Part shown: positions 46,002 through 55,450 of the stretch, piece by piece | How the letters are laid out: every line of letters starts with the position of its first letter | Position numbering within the stretch: position 1 is the stretch's first letter | Assembly (NCBI RefSeq): GCF_000507185.2 | Contig: NZ_AYTM02000002.1 | Coordinates: forward strand, 5,739,501-5,803,500 | Direction: 5' to 3' | Length of the DNA: 64,000 nucleotides | Source: Pseudomonas syringae KCTC 12500 | Lineage (GTDB): Bacteria > Pseudomonadota > Gammaproteobacteria > Pseudomonadales > Pseudomonadaceae | Notes under the pieces: generated by a model | What the model was told of the DNA's origin: nothing | The model's input: the letters and a program-made list of their open reading frames with translations, nothing else | Database searches by the model: none | Made by a program: the position numbers and the translations under genes

Positions 46002-46766
46002 TCACGTGGTCGATGATGCTTCTTTGTGCCTGAGAATCAGACGAATCCTGTCCAGCCACGGGCCGCCGAAGACGATTATCTCGCTGTTCCTGCCGTACAG
46101 GTGGTGTAGCAGGAAAGGACCGGGGCCGAATACCCCGCTTTCTTCACCGGTCAGCGAAGCGTCCGCGCCGAGATAGATGCCGGCGTGGTTCGGGTGCTTG
46201 GTCCGCCCTACCTCCATAACGATCATGTCGCCGCGCTGCAGCTGATCAACCCTGACGAACCCGGCCTCCTCGTAATTGGTTTCATACAGGCTTTCCGCAT
46301 CCGCACTTTCCCACCATCCGTCTGTGCGCTCGAATGCTTCGAACTCCAGGCCGAACTCGCACTTGTACCAATCGGCGCAGACCTGCCAGCAGTCCCAGGC
46401 GCCGTGCACGAACGGGCGTTTCAGAAGCGGCGTGTTGCCAGTCGGCACGATGGTGCGCAGGTCGCCCTCGGGCCAGCTGAGGATATGCCAGGGCAGTTCC
46501 GTAGCTTCGCACATCGCCAGGTCACGAGGTGACGGCCTGCTGGTCGCGTCGGGGTGCGAGTGGACAACTCCGATGATGGCGCCCAGTTCTTCCGCCGCTG
46601 CGTAATTCTCGGGGCTGATGCGGAACTCTTCGTTTGGATCGGTCGCCGAGTTGGAGCAAGGAAAGTACTGCTGCTTTCGCCCCACGCTCAGGAGCAACCC
46701 GCAGCACTCGCGCGGGTACTCAGCCGCCGCATGCGCCTGCACGTCCGCCAGGATGTATTTCAGCAT
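46002..46766 (-). CDS. Tail tip assembly protein K (JAMM/Mov34 plus NlpC/P60)
   Basis: 254 residues with two hydrolase domains. An N-terminal JAMM/MPN metalloprotease has the His-x-His...Asp set in VHSHPDATSRPSPRD. A C-terminal NlpC/P60 peptidase has its Cys in GAWDCWQVCADW and His in KHPNHAGIYLG. Lambda gpK has the same two-domain plan and acts in tail-tip maturation and cell-wall opening. A moron pair separates it from gene I. Confidence 0.88.
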   Translation of the reverse strand: MLKYILADVQAHAAAEYPRECCGLLLSVGRKQQYFPCSNSATDPNEEFRISPENYAAAEELGAIIGVVHSHPDATSRPSPRDLAMCEATELPWHILSWPEGDLRTIVPTGNTPLLKRPFVHGAWDCWQVCADWYKCEFGLEFEAFERTDGWWESADAESLYETNYEEAGFVRVDQLQRGDMIVMEVGRTKHPNHAGIYLGADASLTGEESGVFGPGPFLLHHLYGRNSEIIVFGGPWLDRIRLILRHKEASSTT

Positions 46767-46768
46767 GG

Positions 46769-47518
46769 TCAGCTCCGCGCGATCAGGGATACGGCGGGGA
46801 AACCGCCAAAGGGTACTTCGTTGCCAGCCCCGAAGCGCGGCGTGCAGCCGCGCGTCAACGTAGCATCGCAGACATCAAGTTCAGGGTTATCGGTGGGCTG
46901 CCCGTCCTTGTCGACGTATGGCCCGGTGTAGCCGCAGTTCGGCCCGCGGTATCCACCAGTGAGGCACCAGTGACAAAGCGTGGTCATCTGCCGGCCAATC
47001 GATTCGCCGCCGACGTCGCCCGGGCTGGCCAGCTCCCAACTGACCGTTTCACCGTCCTCATTAGTTTTCTGATCGAGATACCAGACCTCGATAGATTCTT
47101 GAGTCGGATCAGCGTCGGGGTTGCCGCCAGGGAAGTTCTCGGCGTCCAGATACCTGCCGAGCGTATGCCTCATCGTAAGCTTGAACTCGAGCAGATCCTC
47201 GAATGCCAAGCAGAGCGCCGTGATACGTCCGTTGACGTTACCCACCGAAAGCGTTGGCCTAACTGCCGTGCCGTCTCCATTGGCCTCAATGCCGTCAATC
47301 TGCATGGGCCAGGCACCGTACTCGTTGCCTTGCCACCAGATCGATTTCGCGGGTAACTGGTCAGCTTCAAGGCCGACCGCTATCAGTTCAGCGGGAGTGT
47401 GCGGAATGGCATGACCATGGAAGCGCAAAATGTCTGCTCCGTAATCAGAGCCATCAAGCTCAAACAACAATACTTCGCTGCCTGGCTCAAGCGCCTGGAT
47501 GTCAGCAATCAACGGCAT
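46769..47518 (-). CDS. Tail tip protein L (minor tail, Fe-S type)
   Basis: 249 residues, similar to lambda gpL (232). The C-terminal third has clustered Cys (LCHWCLTGGYRGPNCGYTG and DVCDATLTRGC) in the pattern that binds an iron-sulfur cluster in gpL. It caps the tube next to the tip. It lies 2 bases from K and 9 bases from M. Confidence 0.85.
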   Translation of the reverse strand: MPLIADIQALEPGSEVLLFELDGSDYGADILRFHGHAIPHTPAELIAVGLEADQLPAKSIWWQGNEYGAWPMQIDGIEANGDGTAVRPTLSVGNVNGRITALCLAFEDLLEFKLTMRHTLGRYLDAENFPGGNPDADPTQESIEVWYLDQKTNEDGETVSWELASPGDVGGESIGRQMTTLCHWCLTGGYRGPNCGYTGPYVDKDGQPTDNPELDVCDATLTRGCTPRFGAGNEVPFGGFPAVSLIARS

Positions 47519-47527
47519 GAGATGTCC

Positions 47528-47866
47528 TTAAGGGTGGAAGGCCCGGTCGAACGTGGCCGTCAATTTGAATACGTTGCCACCCATTGGGGTGGGCACTGGA
47601 TTTTTGCAGGTGAACAGCCCCAGCTGGCCGAGCGGCGTGGTCCAGAGGAACGCTTTCGCTCCGGCGTGCTTGTCGAGGAACTCCATGATCTTCAGGACCC
47701 TATCCTTCGTGCCCGTGAAGGTGATCGGGTATGAGTCCTCCTTGTTATTCGGCCCGTCGCCGACGTCCTGCTTGTAGCCGTTGCCGAACTGAGAGGTGCG
47801 CACCCGATAGGTGATATCGGGCGCGTCTCCGTGCTGGGTTGGCCAGGTAAAGGTTTCAATCGCCAT
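47528..47866 (-). CDS. Tail tip protein M-like
   Basis: 112 residues, similar to lambda gpM (109). Beta-rich with YRVRTSQFGNGYKQDVGDGPN, the conserved central motif of the family. It forms the tail tip with L, I, K and J. It lies 2 bases after the tape measure gene and before L. Confidence 0.82.
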   Translation of the reverse strand: MAIETFTWPTQHGDAPDITYRVRTSQFGNGYKQDVGDGPNNKEDSYPITFTGTKDRVLKIMEFLDKHAGAKAFLWTTPLGQLGLFTCKNPVPTPMGGNVFKLTATFDRAFHP

Positions 47867-47868
47867 AA

Positions 47869-50800
47869 CTACCTGCCATTTGTGAGCCTCCAGATAGAAC
47901 CGCCAGGTTGCAGCGCGCGAGCGATTGCAGTCTCGGCCTCGTTTTTTGCCGCCTGCTGAATGCCCTTGCCGAGCTGAGTGGACGCTTCCTGCGTGCTTGA
48001 ACTGCCCGAGTCGCCAGACGTCTGGACAGATACCGAGACGGGGAAGTTGTAGGTGTTGCTTCCGCTGCTGTCGCCTCCGCCCAGCGCGCGGACGCCGAGC
48101 TGGCCACCGGCAGTGCGGGTGAGCGGCATGATCGCTTCGTCACCCGCCTCGCCCATCACCCCCACACCTCCGCCAGCGATACCGAAAGCCGTCGGCTTGC
48201 TGACGACGCTATTGGTGAATGCCGCGCCGTTGGCAAACATCTGCACGCCGTTGGACCATGCACCGCCTTTGGCTTGGGCCACTCCTGACCAGCCGCTCAA
48301 TGCTGAGTTGCTGTAGCCTGCCGCGCTCGCGCCAGCGTTTGATGAGATAGCGCCTGCCGAGCCTGACGCAAGCCCGTTGCCGGTGCCGCCAGTAAAATAG
48401 CTGGTGGCAGCACCTACCAGACTGCTCAGCAGCGCTGAGCTTGCTTGACGGGTAGCAATCCTTGCCATGTCGGCCAAGATTGATTTGGTAAAGTCTGAAA
48501 ACGACCCCTTGCCAGTTATCGCGAAGTTGGCGACCGAATCCTCCATGCTGCTGAACGCACTCGTGAACAGGCTCTTAGTCTGCCCGGCGACGTCCCTGGC
48601 CGATTCCAGATAGTTCTGGAAGGCCGATGATGCGCCAGCACTCCAGCTGCCCTGGGCAACGGTCATGTCGTCATAGTTGGCCTGAACCGTGTCGCGCAGA
48701 TCCTGCTGGTTCTTGTTGAGCGCAGCCAGCTTCAGGTTGTACTCGTCGAGGCTCATCCCCCGAGAGCCATCACCGTATTGGTTGGCCAGCTCGACCTTCT
48801 GCTGGTTGGCCCGGTCATCTACGGAGTTCTGCTGGTCCGTCAGCCCACGCTGGCGATCGCCCATGCCAAGCGTTGCAGCAGAGCGCTGCCCCTGTTGGCG
48901 CAGCGTTTTGACCTGCTGCTCCAAAGCGCTGGTATAGGCGGAAACAGCTAACCGCTGCTTCTCAAGCCGGCCCTTCTCTGCCGTAGCGAGAACTTCCTGC
49001 TCGGTCTCGGCCTTCTTCTGGGCTTCCACCATTGAGGTGCGTGCATCGGCGATCTTCTGGTCAAGCTGGATGCGCTGCTCAGCGCTGGTCGAGGCCTTTC
49101 CCTTAGCCGCCTCCAGAGCCGTTATCTCTGCCTCATAAGCCGATGTGACATCGCCCTTTTGCTGCTCGATGATGGCCGCGCGCTGGCTGGCATAGGACTC
49201 GGCAGACACCAGTCCAGCTTTCTGCGATGCGTCCAGTTCCTTCTGGATGCCGTCGTAATAGCCGGTGATCGACTTCAGCTGATTTTGCGCAGCGTTGAAT
49301 GCAGTCGGGTCGATCGCTGTAGCAGGTTTGGCAGGGTCTTTGTTTTTATCCTTGATGTTTTGCAGGGTCTTGGCGACATAGTCAGACTGGACTTTAGGGT
49401 CGTCCGGGTTGGCCTTCTTCAGCACCTCAACATCGCGCAGGTAGGCTTTAGTCAGCTTGTCGCGCTTCTCAGCGTTGGTGAGGTTGGAATCACTGATCAG
49501 CTTGAGACGCTGCTCGGCAGCAATACCCTCTTTCTGGCGCTGCGCCTCGTTACCCTTGGCGGCTGCGATCGCCGCCTGTGTTTCGCGCTGCTGGGTAAGG
49601 AAAGCCAGTTCCTGCTTCGCGGTGCTGAGGCGCTGAGCCGCATCGGTGTCTGTTGGATCGTAATTTAGCTGGCTTTGGGCATAGGCAGCCTTCTGCTGCA
49701 GTGCGACTATTTTCTGCGCATCGTCCTGCTCTCTGCCAATGTTCTTTACCGAGTCGAGCGTTGCTTTTGCCGAGTCACCTACAGCCTTCCATCCGCGCTC
49801 CCATAGCCCTAGATTCTTTGTAATCTCACCTGAGCGGTCATTGATCGCATCGGCATAGGAATCGGTCAGCAGCTTGGCAGCGCCGATGGTGTCGCCCTGC
49901 TCTTTCAGCGCCACGATCTGAGAATAAACGGACGCAGTAAGGAAATTGTACTGGTCGTTCAGATCCTTTGCGGCAGCAACAGGGTCCTTTCCGATTTTGG
50001 CAAACTCAGCGACGGTCTTCTCAACTGACTTGTCAGTTGCATCCTCCATTGCCGCAGCGGCATCGGCCACAGTCTTGAAACTGCCGCCGGCAATACTTCC
50101 GCTGCTCGCGATCTGTGCGAGGGATGCAGCCGCCTCGCCAATAGTCCCGTTGACCGCCGCCACTTGTCGCGCCATTACCGACAGATTGCCGGAAGTAGTG
50201 CCTGCGACGTTGCCGGTCAGAATCAGCGCCTTGCTGAAGTTGTCAGTTTCCTTAGTGCCCTGGCTGTAGCCGTAGATCAACGCACCAATAGCTGCGGCAG
50301 CAGCAACCGCGCCACCGACTACAAGACCAAACCCAGCGGTGAGGGGTGGAGTTGCAGAGTTCAGCGCTCCAGCAGCCTCCTTGGCATTCTTCGCAGCGTC
50401 AGCGGCCGTGTTTGCACCCTCGGCCATGGCACCCAGGCCCTCACCTGCCGCTTCAGCTCCATCGGCTGCCGCTTTCGCACCAGTACCAACACTCTCGAAC
50501 GCCTCACCTACCGCACCAACGGTCCCACCAATACCGAGGATGGATTTGATCTTGCTGCCCAGCACATCAAGCGTTGGTCCGATGCCGCCGAACGAATCCT
50601 TGATCTGTCCGCCCTGCTGCAGCAAAACCAGCAGCGGGCTTTGCCCCGCGATGATGCTGGTGAAGATGTCGGTAAATTGCTCGGGCAGCTGCTTCAGCGC
50701 CTGCTCAGTTTGAGCCGACGTTGAGGTGGTTTTTTTGAGCGTCTCACTGAAATCACCAAGCTTCTGACGGGACGCGTCAATCCGGGTGGAGTACTCCTTG

Positions 50801-51360
50801 AACGTATCGGCATCGATAAGCCCGGCGTTCTTGTATTTCTGGAGCTGTGCCTGCTGCTCATCAAGTTTGCCGAGCGCTGTAAGCGTCGGGTTGATTTTAC
50901 CCAGAAGCGCCTGTAGCCCTTCAGCCTCAATGCCAGTAGCGGCCGCTGCCTTCTTCGTCGATTCAGCAAGTTGGTCGGTCGACCCCACCAAGGCATCAGA
51001 ATCAGCCTGCAGTCGACGCCGAAGCGCTGCCAGGCTGCTGGCAGAAGAGCTTGAGGCGTCCACAGCCGCCGTGTTTCCGGTGACACTGGTTGTCAGGCGC
51101 TGGTAGTACTCGCTCGAATCCAGCGAGGCCTTGGCCATCGCTGTGAGGCGAGCGATCGCTTGGTCCGTTGTTTCGTTGAGCTTTCCCTCAGCCGTTGACA
51201 GGCCCGATGCTGCTGACGTCGCTTTGTCAAAGCCCGAGGAAACCCCTTCAGCAGCCTTCTCTGCCCGAGCACCAGCGGCGGCCAGTTTGTCCAGATCGGT
51301 AGCCGCCTGCGCGGCATCGCCGGAATCAACCTTGATCCCGAGTTCTGCAATGGTCGTCAT
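47869..51360 (-). CDS. Tape measure protein (lambda H type)
   Basis: 1163 residues, mostly long helices and coiled coils with Ala/Gln/Lys bias, plus a hydrophobic segment near residues 350-375 (GFGLVVGGAVAAAAAIGALIYGY, outline). The N-terminus is the typical MTTIAELGIKVDSGDAAQAATDL. The C-terminal region (SDFTKSILADMARIATRQASS) is the conserved part that ends tail measurement. At about 1.5 angstroms per residue the tail would be about 170 nm. The ATG at 51360 follows CGGAGCG. The G/GT chaperones precede it as in lambda. Confidence 0.92.
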   Translation of the reverse strand: MTTIAELGIKVDSGDAAQAATDLDKLAAAGARAEKAAEGVSSGFDKATSAASGLSTAEGKLNETTDQAIARLTAMAKASLDSSEYYQRLTTSVTGNTAAVDASSSSASSLAALRRRLQADSDALVGSTDQLAESTKKAAAATGIEAEGLQALLGKINPTLTALGKLDEQQAQLQKYKNAGLIDADTFKEYSTRIDASRQKLGDFSETLKKTTSTSAQTEQALKQLPEQFTDIFTSIIAGQSPLLVLLQQGGQIKDSFGGIGPTLDVLGSKIKSILGIGGTVGAVGEAFESVGTGAKAAADGAEAAGEGLGAMAEGANTAADAAKNAKEAAGALNSATPPLTAGFGLVVGGAVAAAAAIGALIYGYSQGTKETDNFSKALILTGNVAGTTSGNLSVMARQVAAVNGTIGEAAASLAQIASSGSIAGGSFKTVADAAAAMEDATDKSVEKTVAEFAKIGKDPVAAAKDLNDQYNFLTASVYSQIVALKEQGDTIGAAKLLTDSYADAINDRSGEITKNLGLWERGWKAVGDSAKATLDSVKNIGREQDDAQKIVALQQKAAYAQSQLNYDPTDTDAAQRLSTAKQELAFLTQQRETQAAIAAAKGNEAQRQKEGIAAEQRLKLISDSNLTNAEKRDKLTKAYLRDVEVLKKANPDDPKVQSDYVAKTLQNIKDKNKDPAKPATAIDPTAFNAAQNQLKSITGYYDGIQKELDASQKAGLVSAESYASQRAAIIEQQKGDVTSAYEAEITALEAAKGKASTSAEQRIQLDQKIADARTSMVEAQKKAETEQEVLATAEKGRLEKQRLAVSAYTSALEQQVKTLRQQGQRSAATLGMGDRQRGLTDQQNSVDDRANQQKVELANQYGDGSRGMSLDEYNLKLAALNKNQQDLRDTVQANYDDMTVAQGSWSAGASSAFQNYLESARDVAGQTKSLFTSAFSSMEDSVANFAITGKGSFSDFTKSILADMARIATRQASSALLSSLVGAATSYFTGGTGNGLASGSAGAISSNAGASAAGYSNSALSGWSGVAQAKGGAWSNGVQMFANGAAFTNSVVSKPTAFGIAGGGVGVMGEAGDEAIMPLTRTAGGQLGVRALGGGDSSGSNTYNFPVSVSVQTSGDSGSSSTQEASTQLGKGIQQAAKNEAETAIARALQPGGSIWRLTNGR

Positions 51361-51370
51361 GAGCGCTCCG

Positions 51371-52065
51371 TTATTTCGATTCGCTCATCACGAGCAATGC
51401 TTCGACTTCCAGCGTGCGGAGGTCGGAAAAGATGCCAGGTAGTTCGTGCCGTTTGATGCCCAGCATGTGTGCAGTGGCGGGGATAACGGAGTAATCAAGT
51501 CCAGATGCGCCGCCCGGACCGGTCCGCCACTGAGTGGAGAGCGATTCGAATAGCCGGAATGCCTTCCATGAGTCGGGCCAGACCTCGACCTCCTCAGCAG
51601 GCACGTCGTCCAAGGTCATACCGAAAGCGGCAAGTTGCTCCTCCGACGGCCCAGGCTCGTACAGCGCCCGGGCCGCCGCCTTCAGTTTCCCAAGCGTGCT
51701 GGGTCGTAGGCCGACTGGTATGCGTCGATGACTGCCTGAGGCGCGCCGACGCAAGTGGTCACAAGTGCGGCCACGGCCTCGCCGGTGAACTTGTCGTCGA
51801 AAGACCAGCCGGTCACAACTTCCTTGATCTGCTCGACTTGCAGCGCGATCTCGGACGCAGTCACTTTCTCCCAACTCATGCCATCTTCAACGCTCTTGGC
51901 GTTAAGTTCAGCACGCGCCTTATTCCAACGCCCGAACATCTCGGCCAGCTCTGTGCGGTCCATGTATTTGAACTCGAAGTCCACCTTCACCGCGGCTTCG
52001 CCGATGCGAGGGATCATCACCGGCGCTTTGAACGTCGGGTTTTGAGCGATCTTGATCTTGGCCAT
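51371..52065 (-). CDS. Tail assembly chaperone GT, made by -1 frameshift from G
   Basis: The T frame (51371 to about 51690, containing STLGKLKAAARALYEPGPS) has no credible start of its own and overlaps the end of gene G. The heptamer GGGAAAC (51691 to 51685 on the minus strand) directly precedes the G stop and fits X XXY YYZ. A -1 shift there turns GGA AAC TGA into GGG AAA CTG, continuing to 51371. The fusion would be about 231 residues. Lambda uses GGGAAAG at the same place. The GT product recruits the tail tube protein to the tape measure. Confidence 0.88.
51682..52065 (-). CDS. Tail assembly chaperone G
   Basis: 127 residues, acidic and helical (KIKIAQNPTFKAPVMIPRIG; ELAEMFGRWNKARAEL). 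It coats the tape measure protein before tube polymerisation. The zero-frame product ends at the slippery site (ARLGN stop). It sits between the tail tube gene and the tape measure, the standard location. Confidence 0.85.
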   Translation of the reverse strand: MAKIKIAQNPTFKAPVMIPRIGEAAVKVDFEFKYMDRTELAEMFGRWNKARAELNAKSVEDGMSWEKVTASEIALQVEQIKEVVTGWSFDDKFTGEAVAALVTTCVGAPQAVIDAYQSAYDPARLGN

Positions 52066-52068
52066 GGG

Positions 52069-52725
52069 TTACGCCACCACTGCCGAGTAACGGGTTGGAC
52101 GACCGGCCAGTGACAGGGTCATCACACGGCTCATCAGGTTGTTTCGGCCCAGCGTCGGCGTCGTGGTGATGGACACGTAAGCGTTGTAAACGATGCTGCT
52201 GCCGCCCGGCAGGTTCAAACGAAGCACGCGGGCCTGCTTGTCATCATCGGCAGCCTCCACCACAGCCACATAGGGAAGGTCTGGATCATCCGCCACGGTA
52301 AACGACATGCTGATCGGGTTTTTGGTGGTTGGCATCTGACGATCATCGTCGTCGGCGAGGAAGCCAAAGGTCAGAAACTGCTGGTCACCGCCACTGGTGT
52401 TTACCTCGGTGATCTGGGGCACCTCGACAAAGCTGGTCACCTTGCGCACTGAGCCGGTGCCTGAACCAGCTGGGTATGGCTGCAGATTGGTGGTGTTGAT
52501 GTTTTCCAGCGCAAACGTACCGCTCAGGCTTTTGGAGACGCGAGTGGCGCGATCATTCAGGCGAGTCCAGCCCGAAGTTACGGCAATGATGTCACCGTCA
52601 GCCAGGCCGTGCGCTGCGGCAGTGGCAACAGCCGGATTTGCATTGCTCAGCGCAGTTACCGGGATTGCCGCGCCATATGCGGAGGCGATCTGAAGGGTTG
52701 CGCCGTTGGGGAGTCTGAAGCCCAT
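52069..52725 (-). CDS. Major tail tube protein (V-like)
   Basis: 218 residues with beta-rich central segments (VTSFVEVPQITEVNTSGGDQ, outline) and an Ala/Gly-rich N-terminus. Size and position, just before the G/GT pair, mark it as the tube protein. The ATG at 52725 follows AGAGGAAAA. A terminator-type hairpin lies upstream. Confidence 0.82.
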   Translation of the reverse strand: MGFRLPNGATLQIASAYGAAIPVTALSNANPAVATAAAHGLADGDIIAVTSGWTRLNDRATRVSKSLSGTFALENINTTNLQPYPAGSGTGSVRKVTSFVEVPQITEVNTSGGDQQFLTFGFLADDDDRQMPTTKNPISMSFTVADDPDLPYVAVVEAADDDKQARVLRLNLPGGSSIVYNAYVSITTTPTLGRNNLMSRVMTLSLAGRPTRYSAVVA

Positions 52726-52752
52726 GTTGGTTTTCCTCTGTGCAGAAATGAC

Positions 52753-52774
52753 AAAACCCGCTCAATGGCGGGTT
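52753..52774 (-). terminator. Intrinsic terminator upstream of the tail tube gene
   Basis: On the minus strand, AACCCGC/GCGGGTT is followed by TTTT. It is another hairpin inside the late operon. Confidence 0.55.
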
Positions 52775-52796
52775 CTGGGTTTGCCCAATGGGCGAA

Positions 52797-53207
52797 TTAG
52801 TTGGTGTCGGCGCGGTACTGAAACGAGGCAGAGACTGTCTGCGTGCTGTCACCGGTGATCAGCGGCCCAGGTTCGACCGGCGTGAGCACCAGCACCTCGA
52901 AAGCGTCTTGCTTGAGCCTGAGATAGGCCGGAAACAAAGCGGCAATGTCGTCGACAAGGCCCTCAGCTTCGCCAGTCCCATTGCCTGCTGGGGTGACAAC
53001 GTTGACCTGAAACACGCCGGTATAGACGCGGTGATCACCCGACAAGGTGTCGGTACCGGTCCCGGCTGGAAGCATGAACGCCGCCAGATACGTCTCGTCT
53101 GTCTCTGGCGTGAAACTGACACCCTGGTAGGCGATCCTCAGGTTGCGCCCACCCGCCCACACCGTGAGTCTCTGCTCAAACAGTGAGCGGATTATTTTGT
53201 GGCTCAT
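52797..53207 (-). CDS. Tail terminator protein (U-like)
   Basis: 136 residues (MSHKIIRSLFEQRLTVWAG; FQVNVVTPAGNGTGEAEGLVDDIAALF), matching the DUF4128/gpU-type tail terminator that caps the tube and joins it to the head. Its start overlaps the previous stop (ATGA). Confidence 0.75.
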   Translation of the reverse strand: MSHKIIRSLFEQRLTVWAGGRNLRIAYQGVSFTPETDETYLAAFMLPAGTGTDTLSGDHRVYTGVFQVNVVTPAGNGTGEAEGLVDDIAALFPAYLRLKQDAFEVLVLTPVEPGPLITGDSTQTVSASFQYRADTN

Positions 53208-53860
53208 ACCTGATGATTCCTGATGGCCGCCTCAACGATCTGCTGGAAACGCGCCACGGTGATTCGAACCATACCGCCCGGTGCCTGGGTCGAATGCCCA
53301 AATTCCAGCGGGATGGCGTACGGCAGGCTGTTGGTGATGTAGGCGACGTCGCCGGCGTGGAATTCCAGCGCACCGTTGACGATGCGGGCCGTGGATTTGC
53401 TGCCAGTCGGGTCGACCTCTTCTGTAGTCGTCCCATCTGGCGCGCCAATCCCGAACATCCAGTTGCCACGGAACCGGCCACCGACGTAATCCTGGCCAGC
53501 TACGAGCCCGTTGACGTTGAAGTTCTGGACACGCTCGGTCTTGGTCAACGGCTTGGCGTATTTCACACCTCGCTTCAGCTTGCCGGACTTCGTGAAGTTC
53601 GACTCTGTCAGGTTGATGACCGTATTGCGCAGGGAAACCTTGAAGTCGTATTCGTCGGCTGCGCGGGTGTTGGCATCACGAAACGCCAGGTTGGCCGCCC
53701 ATATCTCAGGATTGCCCACTGGAGACATCCGGATGACGCTGCTGCCGATCTCGATGATGATCTCGCGAAGGCTGGCATCAACCGCTTCCTTGGCCTGCTG
53801 GGCAAATCTGGCGAGGTCGAGAGCGAAGCTACCGGACTGACCAGCGCCTGCGCGGCTCAT
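53204..53860 (-). CDS. HK97 gp10-like/minor tail Z-like head-tail protein
   Basis: 218 residues. A helical start (DLARFAQQAKEAVDASLREI) precedes an RMSPVG motif and a C-terminal GHSTQAPGGMVRITVARF segment. These are hallmarks of the HK97 gp10/lambda Z family acting at the head-tail joint. Both ends overlap neighbours by 4 bases. Confidence 0.75.
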   Translation of the reverse strand: MSRAGAGQSGSFALDLARFAQQAKEAVDASLREIIIEIGSSVIRMSPVGNPEIWAANLAFRDANTRAADEYDFKVSLRNTVINLTESNFTKSGKLKRGVKYAKPLTKTERVQNFNVNGLVAGQDYVGGRFRGNWMFGIGAPDGTTTEEVDPTGSKSTARIVNGALEFHAGDVAYITNSLPYAIPLEFGHSTQAPGGMVRITVARFQQIVEAAIRNHQV

Positions 53861-54225
53861 GAGCGCACCTGCAGCTCGTAGAGCAGTGGCGTGCCTGCCG
53901 GGTTGATCTCTTTCAGCGGTGGAATGATCGACCAGGTGCGACCTTGGACCACCACCTTGCTGAGCAGCGTCGGTGGCTCACTCAAGCCTCGAGCGGCAAT
54001 CTTCAGCTTCTTGTCGCCTACCTTGATCAGGGTATTGGTCTGGAACTCCTGCCCAGTGAAGTCGATCAGGATGCCTTGGGCGGTTCGCTCCGTGACCGTA
54101 TCTGGTGATGTGGTGCCGGAGCCTGGGTTGTACTCGCCTTTGATCGAGTCGCGGATGGTGACTGCCTGGCCGTATTCGGTGATCAGATCGAGAGCCATCA
54201 CGGCCATTTCGTCGTAAAAGGCCAT
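53857..54225 (-). CDS. Head-tail joining protein
   Basis: 122 residues with a helical N-terminus and a beta-rich C-terminus (TLLSKVVVQGRTWSIIPPLKEINPAGTP, outline). Position and size fit the head-closure proteins of the lambda FII/SPP1 gp16 group. It has a clear AGGAG before ATG 54225. Confidence 0.6.
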   Translation of the reverse strand: MAFYDEMAVMALDLITEYGQAVTIRDSIKGEYNPGSGTTSPDTVTERTAQGILIDFTGQEFQTNTLIKVGDKKLKIAARGLSEPPTLLSKVVVQGRTWSIIPPLKEINPAGTPLLYELQVRS

Positions 54226-54242
54226 GAGGACTCCTAAAATAT

Positions 54243-54437
54243 CTAACGTGAGCGCCGCTCTTCGAGCATTTCGTCGGCGATTCTTGCGGCTTTTTCTGTG
54301 AAGGCCTTGGTGTTAGCTCCCATTGAAGCCATCATCCCGGGGGCGCCGCTAGCGCTGGCCTGCGTTGGCTTTGCGAGCAAACCAGTAATAGCAGCTGCAA
54401 AGTACTGGTCCCAAACTTCTCGTTCTTCCTGATCCAT
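54243..54437 (-). CDS. Small phage head-region protein, unknown function
   Basis: 64 residues, helical and charged (MDQEEREVWDQYFAAA...IADEMLEERRSR). The ATG at 54437 has GGAGGTG six bases upstream. It lies within the connector genes on the same strand. No family is recognised. Confidence 0.6.
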   Translation of the reverse strand: MDQEEREVWDQYFAAAITGLLAKPTQASASGAPGMMASMGANTKAFTEKAARIADEMLEERRSR

Positions 54438-54472
54438 AAGCACCTCCAGTTATCGAAGGCTTGACGCTATCA

Positions 54473-54973
54473 CTACACCCGGACTGCAAACAAGCCACGC
54501 CTCTGCAGATAGTCCGCGAACTGCGTAGCGCTGGGCCTGTCCGGCGCAGCAGGCAAGAGTCGCCTGCTCGTATTGCTGATGGTCGCGTATTCACGCTCTA
54601 CCGCGCCGTCGACTTTTTCCTTCGTCACCGCTCCCTTGCGCTTGTCGATAGGATCAATGTCGTCGGCATGAATCTCTGCGGCCAGAGCCATTTGGCCGTA
54701 CTGAATGCGTGCCGGGAGGTACCGCTCCGGCTTATTCTCGCCATCCAGGCGAATCTCCCGGCGAGGCCAGGACAGTGCCTGATCACCGGTGGATTTGCGT
54801 CCCTTCCAGGTCATGCCGTCCATCACTAAGGCGGCCCGGCGCAAAACAGCCTCTTGCGCAGCCTCGTCAGCCGGAATGGCCGCACCGAATTTTCCGGCAT
54901 AGATGACCAGTTCAGCGGCAGTGGCGTAGCTTTCAGCATCCGGCACGCCGGTGCCGTCCTCGATGATGAGCAT
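54473..54973 (-). CDS. Head-tail connector/DnaT-like protein
   Basis: 166 residues. The opening MLIIEDGTGVPDAESYATAAE and the later SWPRR segment match phage proteins annotated as DnaT-like ssDNA-binding or gp6-type connectors. Position between capsid and joining proteins favours the connector role. Confidence 0.7.
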   Translation of the reverse strand: MLIIEDGTGVPDAESYATAAELVIYAGKFGAAIPADEAAQEAVLRRAALVMDGMTWKGRKSTGDQALSWPRREIRLDGENKPERYLPARIQYGQMALAAEIHADDIDPIDKRKGAVTKEKVDGAVEREYATISNTSRRLLPAAPDRPSATQFADYLQRRGLFAVRV

Positions 54974-54976
54974 GAC

Positions 54977-55405
54977 TTATTCCTTGGTTTCGTTCAGGCG
55001 ATCTGCTTCGGCCTTGGCCTGAGCCTCATCACCAGCAAAGTCGCTGAATCGTACACCGTCACGGGTGATGATGATCCACTGGTTATCTGCTTCCAGCTTG
55101 GGGATGTAGACCGGTTCTTCCTTGGTGCCATCCTTCTGGGTGCCATTGGACTCAGGCTTGGTTGGGCCTTTGCCCGGCTTTGCAGAAGTTTTGTCAGCGG
55201 CCTTGGCCTTGCCTTTCACCGGCGTCTTGCGTGTCTCGATCTCCACCTCAATCTCGACCGCCTTGTAGGCATCGACAATTTCCGGGTAATCGCCAACCAC
55301 TGTGACCTTGGTCACGCCGCGTTCGACGTTCCGGAACAGATCCGGGTTGCGATAGCGCTTGTTGGGATCGAAGTCGCCGCGCTGGTTGCTATAAACGAGT
55401 TCCAT
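54977..55405 (-). CDS. Phage head-region protein with Lys/Pro-rich middle
   Basis: 142 residues. A short folded N-terminus (MELVYSNQRGDFDPNKRYRN, outline), a low-complexity basic middle (KGKAKAADKTSAKPGKG) and an acidic C-terminus (KLEADNQWIIITRDG). The ATG at 55405 with GGGAGAAC upstream is chosen over an 11-residue extension. It may be a minor head or decoration protein. Confidence 0.55.
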   Translation of the reverse strand: MELVYSNQRGDFDPNKRYRNPDLFRNVERGVTKVTVVGDYPEIVDAYKAVEIEVEIETRKTPVKGKAKAADKTSAKPGKGPTKPESNGTQKDGTKEEPVYIPKLEADNQWIIITRDGVRFSDFAGDEAQAKAEADRLNETKE

Positions 55406-55450
55406 GATGTTCTCCCTGGCGGCCATTTCTGACCGCACCTGTAGGATGGC

